DNA of 31,860 nt from a virus, in the IMG/VR virus record IMGVR_UViG_3300046170_000547, positions 1 to 31,860 of that record; one strand, 5' to 3'. Position numbers and translations under genes: made by a program. Below are positions 14,961 to 25,665 of the stretch, in pieces. How positions within the stretch are numbered: position 1 is the stretch's first letter; each line of letters begins with the position of its first letter. The notes under the pieces are model-generated. The model was not told the origin of the DNA, searched no databases, and saw only the letters and a list, made by a program, of their open reading frames with translations.

Positions 14961-15178
14961 TGTCCAAATCATCGTTTGATCCAAGATTATTAGAAAAATA
15001 TTCAGAGCCTAAATCACTTCTTCATTTTCAATGGGGAGATGATGAGAAAGTTTATCGATACGCATTAGTAGAAATTATTAATGAGGATGAAATAGATCCA
15101 ACTACTAAATGTAAAAGAGAAGAACAAGGTTTAACTCAACAAGAAATTTTTAAAAAGATATGCCAAGAACAACATTAG
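14960..15178 (+). CDS. Hypothetical protein between the two tail tube genes
   Basis: The 72-aa protein (MSKSSFDPRLLEKYSEPKSL...HFQWGDDEKVYRYALVEII) is acidic and soluble, starts on TAATG after gp11-like, and overlaps the gp12-like start by 19 bp. The family is not known to me. Its tight coupling implies co-translation with the tail genes; it might be an assembly factor. Confidence 0.55.
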   Translation: MSKSSFDPRLLEKYSEPKSLLHFQWGDDEKVYRYALVEIINEDEIDPTTKCKREEQGLTQQEIFKKICQEQH

Positions 15179-17180
15179 CTTTAACATCCTTTGTCTCTGG
15201 AGAGTTTTCTCCTAAAATGGATGGAAGAACAGATTTTGAAAAGTATAGCTCTGGTGCAAAAACTTTAGAAAATTTTTTAGTACATCCTCAAGGAGCTGCT
15301 ACTAGAAGAGTTGGTACTCAATTTATTGCAGAAGTTAAATCATCTGCTGCTAAAACAAGATTAATACCTTTTGAATTTTCAACTACTCAAACTTATATTT
15401 TAGAATTTGGAAATACTTATATTAGATTTTTTAAAGACAAAGGACAGATCTTATCTGGTGGATCAGCTTATGAGATTTCTTCTCCTTATCTAACAGCAGA
15501 ATTGTTTGACATAAAATTTGCTCAATCAGCAGATGTTATGTACATCACACATCCAAATCATGAAGTGATGAAGTTATCAAGAACTGGTCATACATCTTGG
15601 ACATTAGCAGAAGTTGATTTTACAGATGGACCTTACCTTGCAACAAATACGACAGCTACAACTTTAACACCAGCTCAAGCTGCAACTGGATCTAACATTA
15701 ATATTACAGCCTCTGCGGTTACTGGAATAAATGGTGGAGCTGGATTTCAAACAACCGATGTTGGAAGAATAATATCTTTTAACGGAGGTAAAGCTAAAAT
15801 TACAGCTAGGATCAAGTACGACTGTTGTTGCTTGCACAATAACTACTGCATTCACTAATACAAATGCAACAGCAGCTTTTAACCTGGGTGCGTTTTCAGA
15901 TACGACTGGACATCCTTCTTGCGTATCATTCTTTGAACAAAGATTAGTATTTGCTGGAACGACAGATGAGCCACAAACTTTATTTTTCTCTAAAGCTGGA
16001 GATTACGAAAACATGACTACTGGTACTAATGCAGATGATGCTATGGTTTATACGATTGCATCTAATCAAGTTAATGCCATTAGATATATGAAAGGCTGTA
16101 AGAACTTTAGTGGTTGGTACTACTGGAGGAGAATTTACAGTATCAGCAGATGGAACAGATGCGAGTATTACTCCAACTAACATTACGATTAAAAGACAGA
16201 GTTCTTTTGGATCAGCTAATGTTGATGCTATTCCAGCTGGTAACGCAATCTTGTTTTTACAAAAAGCAAAAAGAAAAATTAGAGAATTACAATACAACTT
16301 TGATAGTGATGGTTATCAAGCTCCAGACTTAACTATTCTTAATGAGACAGTTACAGATACTGGAATTAATGAAATGTCATATCAACAAGAGCCAGGTAGT
16401 AATATTTGGTGTGTAAGAGATGATGGAGTTCTAGCTTGTTTAACTTATCAAAGATCAGAGAATGTAATTGCCTGGTCAAGACATATATTCGGTGGAGCAT
16501 TTGGAAGTGGTAAAGCAGTTTGTGAAAGTGTTGCTTCAATTTCTGGAGTTTTAACAGAAGATGAAGTTTGGGTTATTGTTAAAAGAACAATTAATGGTGC
16601 AACTAAAAGATTTGTAGAATGTTTTTCTGATTTTGATTTTGATGAAACATCTGCAACAAGTTTTAAATTTTTAGATAGCCACCTCTCCTACTCTGGATCT
16701 GCTACAACAACATTAAGTGGTTTAGCACATTTAGAAGGTCAAACAGTTTCGATACTTGGAGATGGAGCTACTCATGCAAATAAAACTGTAAGCTCTGGTG
16801 CAATAACTTTAGATCGATCAGTTACTTCAGCATGTGTTGGATTAGCTTATGATAGTATTTTACAAACAATGAGAATTGAAGGTGGAGCTGCTGAAGGTAC
16901 TTCTCAAGGTAAAACAAAAAGAATTTCAAAAGTAGTTTTAAGATTATTTGAAACAGTTGGTGTAAAGGTTGGACCTTCATTAACAAATTTAGAGACTATT
17001 CCTTTTAGAACAACATCATCTTTATTAAGTAATCCAGTTGATACATTACTTTCTGGAGACAAAGAAATTGAATTTAACGATGACTACAATTCGGATGGCT
17101 TTATATTTATTAAACAAGATCAGCCTCTTCCTTGTTCAATATTAGCAATCTATCCAACTCTAGTTACATCGGATGGCTAA
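15160..17180 (+). CDS. Tail tubular protein B (T7 gp12-like nozzle), two frameshifts
   Basis: A protein of about 672 aa is rebuilt by dropping one base near 15808 (CAGCTAGGATC, giving TAGSSTTVV) and one near 16107 (AACTTTAG, giving KNLVVGTTGGEFTV). The N-terminus TLALTSFVSGEFSPKMDGRTDFEKYSSGAKTLENFLVHPQGAATRRVGTQFIA is a clear nozzle signature. FFEQRLVFAGTTDEPQTLFFSKAGDYENM and later RQSSFGSANVDAIPAGNAILFLQ also fit. The protein caps the tail tube and binds the fibre proteins. Homologues of this marine type are usually around 650-800 aa, so the joined product is full length. Confidence 0.85.
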
Positions 17181-17634
17181 TTTTAAAATAGTTCCTTACG
17201 AAAGACATCATGGAGATGAGATGGTTGAGTTTGGATTAAACCATAAACTAATGGATATTGATGCGAGTTATACAGAAACTAGAATTGATACTAAAGTGTT
17301 TGGTCTTTCATTCACTTTATTGGCTGACAATAATCCTATCATGGCTGGTGGCATTATTCCTCTTTGGGATGGAGTTGCTGAAGGTTGGGTTATGGCAAGT
17401 AAAGGAGTTCATGATTACAAAATTAAAGCAGCTTCTGCGGTCAAGAGAAGATTAGATTATCTCTGTAAGAATAACGAAGTTTGGAGATTGCAAACAGCAG
17501 TCAAAGAAGAATTTATAACTGGTGTTCGGTTTGCCGAATGGCTTGGTTTAAAGAATGAAGGTTTGATGACCATGTATGGTCCAGACAAAACTAACTATTA
17601 TAGGATGGCAAAGATATATGAGTTTCATAGGTAA
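17173..17634 (+). CDS. GNAT-fold / T7 gp13-like protein
   Basis: The 153-aa protein (KIVPYERHHGDEMVEFGLNHKLMDID...) has the alpha-beta layout of GNAT acetyltransferases. The central segment is FGLSFTLLADNNPIMAGGIIPLWDGVAEGWVMA and the late one KNNEVWRLQTAVKEEFITGVRFAEWLGLKNEG. Proteins of this kind occupy the T7 gp13 position (phage DUF2833-like family), where the role in the virion is structural or assembly-related. It overlaps the upstream tail gene and the downstream internal virion gene. Acetyl-CoA binding is not certain; the canonical R/Q-x-x-G-x-G/A loop is not evident. Confidence 0.7.
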   Translation: MANFKIVPYERHHGDEMVEFGLNHKLMDIDASYTETRIDTKVFGLSFTLLADNNPIMAGGIIPLWDGVAEGWVMASKGVHDYKIKAASAVKRRLDYLCKNNEVWRLQTAVKEEFITGVRFAEWLGLKNEGLMTMYGPDKTNYYRMAKIYEFHR

Positions 17635-18089
17635 TTTAGCTGCTGCTAGTTCAGCAAAAGCAATCGGTAAATACAATGCAAGTGTTGCTTATCAAGAAGC
17701 ATTATACGAAAGAAAAAAAGCAGCTGTAAAACAAAAAGTTTATGAAACAGTTGAGAAAGCCAAGATTACTAGATCAACAAGATCAACAGTTTTCAGATTT
17801 CTTTGTTAAGTCTTTAAGATCTGGTGCAGAGATGAGAGATGGAACAACTCCAATGTTTGTTGCCATTAAAAATAAACAGTTACAATCTTTTGATGTAGCG
17901 ATAGCAGATTATAATTCTAAAGTTGCTGTAACCGATATGATTAATCAATCTCTACTAATTGAAGCTAGAGGTAGAGGCGAAGAATTTAAAGGTAAGATGA
18001 CAGCTAATACAGAATACATGAAAGCTGCTGGAAGTTTATTATCTATGGGATCTCAATCTAAAACAGCTGGAAGATTGGTAATCGTATAA
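17618..18089 (+). CDS. Internal virion protein (T7 gp14-like), one frameshift
   Basis: Starting at MSFIGNLAAASSAKAIGKYN (ATG at 17618 inside the previous gene's end), the frame continues as ALYERKKAAVKQKVYETVEK. One extra A near 17756 (GAGAAAGCC) shifts the reading frame. Without it the protein continues PRLLDQQDQQFSDFFVKSLRSGAEMRDGTTP to the stop at 18089, about 156 aa. Coiled-coil helices and the Ala/Gly-rich N-terminus resemble gp14-type ejection proteins that open the outer membrane channel. The position before two giant proteins supports this. Confidence 0.65.
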
Positions 18090-19764
18090 TGGCAAAGTTA
18101 GAAATATTTAATAGTAAAGCTAATATAAAAGATAGTAATACTCCAAGAACATCTGCTCTTGCATTACCATTTTCTTTAGCAACTCAAAGAGGTGCAGCTA
18201 TAACAGCTGTTGCAAAGTCAATCGCATCTATTCAAAAGGATATGTATGCTATTGAAGATACCAATAATTATAATAAAGCATTACCAGCTTTATCTTTAGA
18301 AATAGATAAAAAATATTCTAAATATAAAGAAAGTAGAGATACTGATGCTCCAAACAAATTAATAAAAGAATTAGAGCCAAGTAATTTTAAGAATTTTCTT
18401 AATGGTCAAAGTATTCCAGTACAAAGATTATTAAAAAGTAAGCTTGCAGAAAAAGCTTCTTTATTAGTTCCAAAACTAAATAGTCAAATTGTAGAAAATA
18501 ATATTGAAGATTTTACAGTAGGATTAGGAGAAAGTTTTGATATAGCAATTAGTCAAATGATTAGTAAGGACCAGGCAGAGATGGCTATTGGTACTATTGC
18601 TTTTGAAAAATTAATTAATAACAAAGCTGCTGCTGGTTATATTGGCGAGAAAGAATTTCAAACATTAGTTAAAGCTAAAACTAAAATTAAAAATAATTTA
18701 TTATTAAATGTTAATCTTCAAGTTAATCCAAAAGAAATTTTACAAAACCAGGAAGCTTTAATTGAAGCTGTTGGTGCAGATGCTGCTAAAGAATATGTAT
18801 TTAAAGCAAAGACAGCTCTTATTTCTAAAAGAGTTGATGGAGAGAGAAAAGAAAGATTAATAGATCTACAAGATCAAGAAACTCAAATAGGTGCATTTAC
18901 TGAAGTTTTATTAAGAATTGATAAGTTTCAAAAAAATACTACCTGATAGCAGATGCTAAAAATGAAATGCCTACTATTAATGAGGTATTTCAAATGTATG
19001 AGAATGGCATCATTAATGAGGCTATGTTTGTTAAGATTTCAGATTTTATAACTGAAGATGCTCAAGATGGAATGACTGATAATGAAATATTTATGGCAGT
19101 TACTACTCAAATTCATTCAGCAACAACAGTTCAGCAATTAGACGATATTAAAAAGTCATACATAACAGATAACAATATTCTTAAAAATATGGCTATGACA
19201 GATATTAATTCATTTAATGCTTTAATTGATAAATCTAAATCAGATTTTGAAAGTCATAGAGATTACAAATTTTATTCAAAATTAATTAATGCAAACATAA
19301 GAAACATCTCAACTGTTAAAGGTGCTAAAGGTCAAGCTCTTTCAGCAGCGATTGCTAATAAAGAACAATTTATTTTACAAAGTTATAACGCAAAAGTTTT
19401 AGATGGTATGTCTCCAGAGAATGCTTACTTATCAGTTCTTGAAGAAGATTTTAACGAGGATCATATTCCAACTTTAAATACATTACCTTTTCCAGTTAAA
19501 GGTGTTAAATGGGATACTGCATTAGCAGACACTTCTTATTTTGATAATGTTGCAAAACAAGTTTTAGATAGATTTGAAACTTCAAACAAATCATCTTTCG
19601 ATGCTAAAAAATTAATTGACGATTTAGATCAAATAAATTTTGTAAGAGATGTTCTTACAATTAGAATGAGTGTTGCTCCAGGTGCAAACAATGAAGAAAA
19701 ATTTACCTGGGCTACTAGAGATGGAGCTCATACAAGTAAATTCAAAATAAAGGATATTCAATAA
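18089..19764 (+). CDS. Internal virion (ejection) protein, possible -1 frameshift at A7
   Basis: The first frame (MAKLEIFNSKANIKDSNTPR...LLRIDKFQKN) ends shortly after a run of seven A at 18930-18936. With one more A it continues as QKKYYLIADAKNEMPTINEVFQMYENG into the second frame to 19764, giving about 558 aa. The sequence is almost all helical and charged (KNFLNGQSIPVQRLLKSKLAEK, NLLLNVNLQVNPKEILQNQEAL), typical of ejection proteins. In the 0-frame the run reads A AAA AAT, a plausible -1 slippery site, so recoding is conceivable. The gene is between gp14-like and the giant genes. Confidence 0.65.
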
Positions 19765-19765
19765 C

Positions 19766-22648
19766 ATGAATGATTTAATTGATAATGTTTATTTGCCAGA
19801 CTTTGATAAAAGAAAAATCAGAGATAGTGATGCTTACAAATTATTAAAAGATAATAATAAAGATACTTCTGTTCTTGAAGGATATGAGAATACAGAAAAA
19901 ATTGAGCCAATAGATTTTCCAGTTTTTAATACTGAAAGTGATAAGACAAAATTTATAGAAGAGAATGCTACATCTGTTGCATCTACTGCTAAAGATTATC
20001 TTGAGACTTTTGGAAATATCTTAACAAATGAAACTGAAGATTTTTTAACTAGCATGCAGCTTGCAGCTGTTAATGGTGCAGATGTTGCAGTTAATCTTAT
20101 GCCTCTTGCTTATAAGATGTTTGAGAGTGCTCCTATTGCAATGGCATTACCTAAAGAATTTTTCAATCAAGAAACTGAAGGAGATGTTATGCGAGTTGCA
20201 CAACATTATTCAGATAATCTTGGAGAATACAGAGAACACTTATTTGAAAAACAAAAAGATAATGGATGGGTAAAAGATATATTAAGTCTTGTTGTTCAAG
20301 ATAGTGCCTACTCTATTCCAGCATATAATATGATGAGAAAAGCTGGTGTTCCTAAATATCCAGCATTCTTTCTTTCAGCTGCCTTTGGTGCTGTTGGTGT
20401 AGAGAATGTAGATAGAGATGGAGATAAAACTTACTTTGCTCCTTTTCAAAAAGATGTTCAAGAACTTAAAAGATTAATTGGAATACTACCAGATACTCCA
20501 GCAGATAAGATAGCAGATGAAGTACACCAGGCATTAGAATATGGAACTTTTGGAGCTGCTATTCCTGGTATCATAGATGCGTTTAAATTTATGAAGCAAT
20601 ATCTTCCTAAATTCTCGAACAGTAGCTGGATCAACTGCTGCTGTTGTTGGATTGACTGCTGACAATGAAGCTGAAGGATCTCTATTAAAAGTATTTTAAA
20701 AGCTGTTGACTAGTGCTCCAATGTTTAAATCAGCTGTTGTAGATGCAGCAGATAAAATTCCAACAGTTGCTAGTGGAGAACAAATATTTAAAACAATTAA
20801 AATACATCTGGTGTTAAAGCTTCTGAACTTAAATGGATGGACCTGGAAGGATTTTTAAAAGGTAAAACTAAAGTAAGTAAAGATGAAGTTTTAGAATACA
20901 TCAATACAAATAAAATAGATGTTACTGAAGTTACAATGTCATCTAGTTCAAAAAAAGGTTTGCCAGATGATTTAAGACAAAATGTTGATGATTACGAAAC
21001 TAGATGGAGAGATAGTGATCTTGCAGATGGTGTAACTCCTAACTATGACAGATATAAAGTAAGACATATTAATTATGAAGTTCCAGGCATAGATGGAAAT
21101 AAACCAATCGACAGAGTAATACCTCAAGATTGGCAATCAATTAATAGAAATCCATTAATAGAAGCTATGGATCAAGATGCAGAAATGGTTGGTACTGGAA
21201 CTAAATGGAAAACTATTAATGCCTTGTTAGAACCATGGAAAGATATGGAGACTGGTAAATTTACTGGTCATGTAATTGAGTTTGATCAAACAGCTTTAAG
21301 AAAATTTCCAGAAGATGATTACAATTTTGTATCTCAAAATGGTACACCTGGTGCTGATGATTATACACAAAGATATATTGTTTCCTCTAATAGTTTAGAA
21401 GAAATTGATTTAAAACATAAATATAAAAAAATTGCTACATACGAAATGGATAATCTTGAACTTGAAAGATTTCATTTAGAAGATGAAATAAGAAATTATA
21501 AATTAAGTGGCGAAGGTCAATCTAATCTACCAGTTTATGAAAGATATACTTCTCCTGGTGGATCTAATTATACTGAACTTGTTTTTAAAACTAAAACTAA
21601 AGATCTAACAACTCCAGCAATACTTGAAGGAGAGTTTGGAACTTTAGCAAATAATAAAGTTAAATCAGAAGTTAAAACATCTATTGATTTTATGTCTCCT
21701 CATTTTAACAGACCAAATGAGTTTGCTCATGTAAGATTTAAGACAAGAGAATTACCTAATGGTAAGAAAGCATTGGTTGTAGAAGAAATGCAATCAGATT
21801 TATTACAAGCCTCTAAAACAGATATGTTTGCTAGTGCTAACTCAACATCAAGAGCTGCCGATGAAATGAGATATGCAAATAGAGATAAAGTATTAAAAGA
21901 CTTTCCATTTAAAAACAGTTGGTATGAGTTCACAATTAAGAGATTAACTAGATATGCTGCTGATAATGGCTTTGATGCTGTTGCAATTCCTAAAGGAGAA
22001 TTAGCTGCTAATAGATATGGTCAAAAGATTAATAAGATAACTTCAGTTGAAGCTGTTCCATCTGTTGGAAAAACAGTAGATGAGGATGCTTATATAATTA
22101 GAATAATGGATGAAAATAATGAAGCTTTTAAAGAAATAAAAGTAAGTGCTGGAGGACCAGGAGAACTATCATTAGATCAAGTGTTTGAACAAATGTCTAG
22201 TTTAAGAAAAGATATTGGAGATAAAAATTATTCAATTCTTCAACAAACATATTTAGAAGCAGTTGATGCAAAACAATTAGTTAATAATAAAATCGAAACT
22301 TCAGTAACTGGAACTGGAAAAGGTAAGTTTGAATTATACGACAAAACTATTCCAAGCTACATGAAAAAGTATGCGAAGAAATGGAATGCTAAAGTTTATG
22401 ATGACAATATTCCATATTTTACAGATCAAGTTAATGAAGGTGTTTTTTCAACTGAAGTTGTTACAAATGCAAAAAGGAATGACATACCAGTTACAATTTT
22501 AGAATTATCAGATGAGATGAAAACTGGAGTACAAAGTTCAAGTCAACCTCTATTTGAATTACTTGGTGGAGTGAGCTTGTCATACTGGGGAGCTCAAGCA
22601 GTATCGGATAGTATGGAAAACAATAGTATTTCACAAACGACAAATTAA
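19766..22648 (+). CDS. Giant internal virion protein with polyvalent-protein-type C-terminal domain
   Basis: About 959 aa when rejoined (insertion near 20612, in-frame TAA at 20697-20699, one A missing near 20800). The N-terminal third is helical (QLAAVNGADVAVNLMPLAYKMFE...) with Gly/Ala-rich membrane-like stretches. From about 20820, ASELKWMDLEGFLKGKTKV then VSKDEVLEYINTNKIDVTEV begins a domain I associate with large phage polyvalent and virion proteins. It contains SPHFNRPNEFAHVRF, ALVVEEMQSDLLQ, WYEFTIKRLTRYAADNGFDAVAIPKGELAANRYGQ and ends PVTILELSDEMKTGVQSSSQPLFELL. This may be an enzyme delivered into the host. Activity is unknown. Confidence 0.65.
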
Positions 22649-22655
22649 TAGTAAT

Positions 22656-22681
22656 AAATAAATAGCTTCAAATATTTATTT
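22656..22681 (+). other. AT-rich hairpin between the two giant virion genes
   Basis: AAATAAATA (22656-22664) pairs perfectly with TATTTATTT (22673-22681) around an 8-base loop. It has no GC content and is followed by TCAAAAATC, so it is not a convincing terminator; it may affect translation of the next gene. Confidence 0.35.
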
Positions 22682-22706
22682 TCAAAAATCACAGGAATAA
22701 AAAAAC

Positions 22707-25664
22707 ATGGTAGTTAAAGCTATAATTAATGCCATTGGAAAGAGTAAGGTAAAACCACCAGAGTTTCCAATAGGTACAAAAAAATTTACAAAACAAGAAA
22801 GCAAAACTTTATTAGAAGAAGCTCAAGGTAAAATTGAAAAGATACAATCTGGAGAAGCAAAGGCAATAGAAACAATAAGTAGAGGAGAAGATTATTTAAG
22901 TGTTAAAACTTCTACTGTTGCTCCTAACTTACAGCCTAAAAAAGTTAATTATAAAGTTTCGCCTCCAAAGTCATCTTCTAAAAAAGCTGTTGATGATTTC
23001 TTAACTGAAGAACAAGAAATTTTAAACAAAGCTAATTTAGATGGTAACGAAAGTGATATTTTAAATTTTAATAAAATTAATAGTAGTGATGATGTATTAG
23101 CTGGTATTAGAGTTCTTGGTAATCAATATTCTAAAAGTATTAAAAAACAAACTAGAGGTGTTGTATCTTGGAAAGAAACAAACGAACTAGCAACTTTATT
23201 AGGTGTTGATAATGCAGATACTTTAACTGCTAATCTTTTAAAATTAAGACCTGGATCTGCTTTAAATGCACATGAGATAAAAGCAGCAAAGAATTTATTA
23301 ATTACACAGCATCAAAAGTTACAAGCATTAAGAACTAAATTATTATCTGAAGGCGGAGATAACAGTAAGAATGCTTTAGAGTTTGCTCAACAGCATGCCT
23401 TAACTGCTGAACTAACTAAAATTTATAAAGGTGTTCAAACAGAAACAGCTAGAGCTCTTAACATTATGAAAGAGCCTAATAACACCAGTATAATTAAGAA
23501 CATTAATTTAGATCAGTTAAATAGAAAAAACATCCTAATGAATTTAGGAGGTAAAGAGCAAATTATAAAGATTGCTGAACTCTATGGAGAAACTCCTGGT
23601 CTAGTAAATAAGATTAAATTTGCAGAAAAAAGTTTTGGCTCAAAAACTTCAGATGCTTTAGTTGAGATATTCTTAAACAATATTTTGATTGGTCCATTAA
23701 CACATGTCAAAAACATTGGTGGTAACTGGATCTATAAAGCAATGGAAAGATCTGAACGAAAGATTGCTGCTAGAATGTATGGCGGTAAAACTATCGATAG
23801 TGTTGCTGAATACGAAGATGTGGCTGCTGCTTTTGGAGAACATCTTGCAGCAACTAATATGTTCAGAGCATTTAGTCAAAAATGGAAATCAGTAAAACCT
23901 TTAGCTTCTAATCCATTAAAAACTTATAAGAATGCTCCAGGTGTAGAAAGTCAAATTGCTGGAACTAAATTTGAAAGTCCAGTTAATGCTTTTTCTTCAG
24001 ATGCTTTTGGAGTTGATAATAAAAGTATATTTGGAAAGTTTATAGATGTTAGCGGAAGAATTTTAACAATAGATAGACTGCCTTATAAATTTTTACAGAA
24101 TGCAGATAACTATTTTAAAAACTCTGCATATCAAAGTGAGCTCTATGCTTTAGCTTTTAGAGATACTATTAAACAAATTAAGATGGGTAATCTTAATAGA
24201 AGTAAAGGAGCAGATTATTTAGCATCTTTAGTTACTAATCCAGATGAGATTATGACAAAGCAAGCTTATGAAGCTGCTTTAAGAAGAACTTTTCAAACAC
24301 CATTAAGTAAAAGAAATGATGTAGTTGGAGATTTAACTGGTGCTGTACAAAATTTAAAAAATGTTAAAGCTTTAAATCCAATAACAATTTTATCTTCTCA
24401 ATATTTTACTTTTATAAGAACTCCAGGAAATATACTTGGAGCAGTTTTAGAAAGATCTCCTGGTACTAATAGAATTTTAAGAAGTCATAGAGATGCTCTT
24501 GCTAGAGGTGGAGCAGATGCTGAAATAGCAAAAGCTAAATCAGTTATGGGATGGGCTTTCATGGCAACCTTTGTACCATTAGGTTATTTTGGAATATTTT
24601 CTGGATCTGATCCAGATGTAAGAGGAAGAAAAAAATACGAATTAAAAAAGGCTGCAAACAAGCAACCTAAATCTTTTAGATTTCATAATTTCTTATCAGA
24701 TGAGATACAAGAATTAACTGGATTTACTGGATCTAAACTTCAAGTAAGTTTGAATGGTTTTGAGCCAGCGGTTATGCTTGCAGCAGTAGCAGCAGACATC
24801 GGAGCAATCATTGCAAACATGCAAGAAGATTTTTCTGGATGGGAAAATATTCATAAAGAATTTTATCAATTCTTAACTGCTTATGCAGTCTCTATTGGAG
24901 ATAACCTTTTAAATACATCTGTTCTTAATGGTGCTGGAAGATTATCAGATCTTGTTTCGAATATGAAGATGAGTAGTAACAAAAGCGAAGTTATAGCAAG
25001 AGAAGGTAAAAAGATTATTAGTGGAATGGTGCCATTTACAATGTTGCTTTCATACTTTGATGATCTTGGATCAGAAAAAGTTAAAACAGAAAATTATGGT
25101 TTAGTTAATAAAGATGATTTTAGAAAACTAAATATAGAGTTTAAATCTATGATCCAGAAAAATATACCTGGATTAGAAAACGAATTATTTTTAGACAGAG
25201 ATTGGTTAGCATTACCAGTTCCAAAATTTGGTGTTGTCTCTACAATGGAAGAGCATCCAGTAAATGTTGAGGCTGCAAAGGTTGGTTACAGTCCAATTAA
25301 ACCAAGAAAAAAAATGATGGTTACTGCTTACTCTATTGAAAATGAACAGTTAGCAGCTGATCTTGACTATGGCATTCAAGTTAATGTTCCATTGAAAGAA
25401 GAAGAATATGCAGTTTATGCTTTTCTAGTTGGAAATCATATTAGAGCAGATCTTACAGAATTAATTAATTCAGCTGATTACATAAACGAAGTAGATAAAA
25501 CAGCAAAATTAGAAAGCTTCAAAGATGCTGTTGAGACAGCAAAGTTAAACGCAAAAGAAGATTTTAAAAATACTGATCTTTATGCAGCGATTGAAGCAAG
25601 AGCAGAAATACAAGCAACCGAAAAATGGATGAAAAAACAAGGAGACCTAAAGGACCTACAATAA
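22707..25664 (+). CDS. Giant internal virion (DNA ejection) protein
   Basis: The 985-aa protein is intact. The N-terminal part is Lys/Glu-rich and helical. The middle contains NLLITQHQKLQALRTKLL and EFAQQHALTAELTKIYKGVQTETARALNIMKEP, found in ejection proteins of marine podophages. A conserved-looking core is FLNNILIGPLTHVKNIGGNW. Possible membrane helices are WAFMATFVPLGYFGIFSG (about residues 620-640) and PAVMLAAVAADIGAIIANM (about 690-710). The tail is Lys/Ala-rich. I see no lytic transglycosylase motif as in T7 gp16. It follows the other internal virion genes and precedes the fibre, the gp16 position in T7. Confidence 0.75.
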   Translation: MVVKAIINAIGKSKVKPPEFPIGTKKFTKQESKTLLEEAQGKIEKIQSGEAKAIETISRGEDYLSVKTSTVAPNLQPKKVNYKVSPPKSSSKKAVDDFLTEEQEILNKANLDGNESDILNFNKINSSDDVLAGIRVLGNQYSKSIKKQTRGVVSWKETNELATLLGVDNADTLTANLLKLRPGSALNAHEIKAAKNLLITQHQKLQALRTKLLSEGGDNSKNALEFAQQHALTAELTKIYKGVQTETARALNIMKEPNNTSIIKNINLDQLNRKNILMNLGGKEQIIKIAELYGETPGLVNKIKFAEKSFGSKTSDALVEIFLNNILIGPLTHVKNIGGNWIYKAMERSERKIAARMYGGKTIDSVAEYEDVAAAFGEHLAATNMFRAFSQKWKSVKPLASNPLKTYKNAPGVESQIAGTKFESPVNAFSSDAFGVDNKSIFGKFIDVSGRILTIDRLPYKFLQNADNYFKNSAYQSELYALAFRDTIKQIKMGNLNRSKGADYLASLVTNPDEIMTKQAYEAALRRTFQTPLSKRNDVVGDLTGAVQNLKNVKALNPITILSSQYFTFIRTPGNILGAVLERSPGTNRILRSHRDALARGGADAEIAKAKSVMGWAFMATFVPLGYFGIFSGSDPDVRGRKKYELKKAANKQPKSFRFHNFLSDEIQELTGFTGSKLQVSLNGFEPAVMLAAVAADIGAIIANMQEDFSGWENIHKEFYQFLTAYAVSIGDNLLNTSVLNGAGRLSDLVSNMKMSSNKSEVIAREGKKIISGMVPFTMLLSYFDDLGSEKVKTENYGLVNKDDFRKLNIEFKSMIQKNIPGLENELFLDRDWLALPVPKFGVVSTMEEHPVNVEAAKVGYSPIKPRKKMMVTAYSIENEQLAADLDYGIQVNVPLKEEEYAVYAFLVGNHIRADLTELINSADYINEVDKTAKLESFKDAVETAKLNAKEDFKNTDLYAAIEARAEIQATEKWMKKQGDLKDLQ

Positions 25665-25665
25665 T

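Noticed and set aside
15980-16297. Minus-strand frame of 105 codons
   Set aside because: Antisense to the nozzle gene, which stays coding after indel correction.
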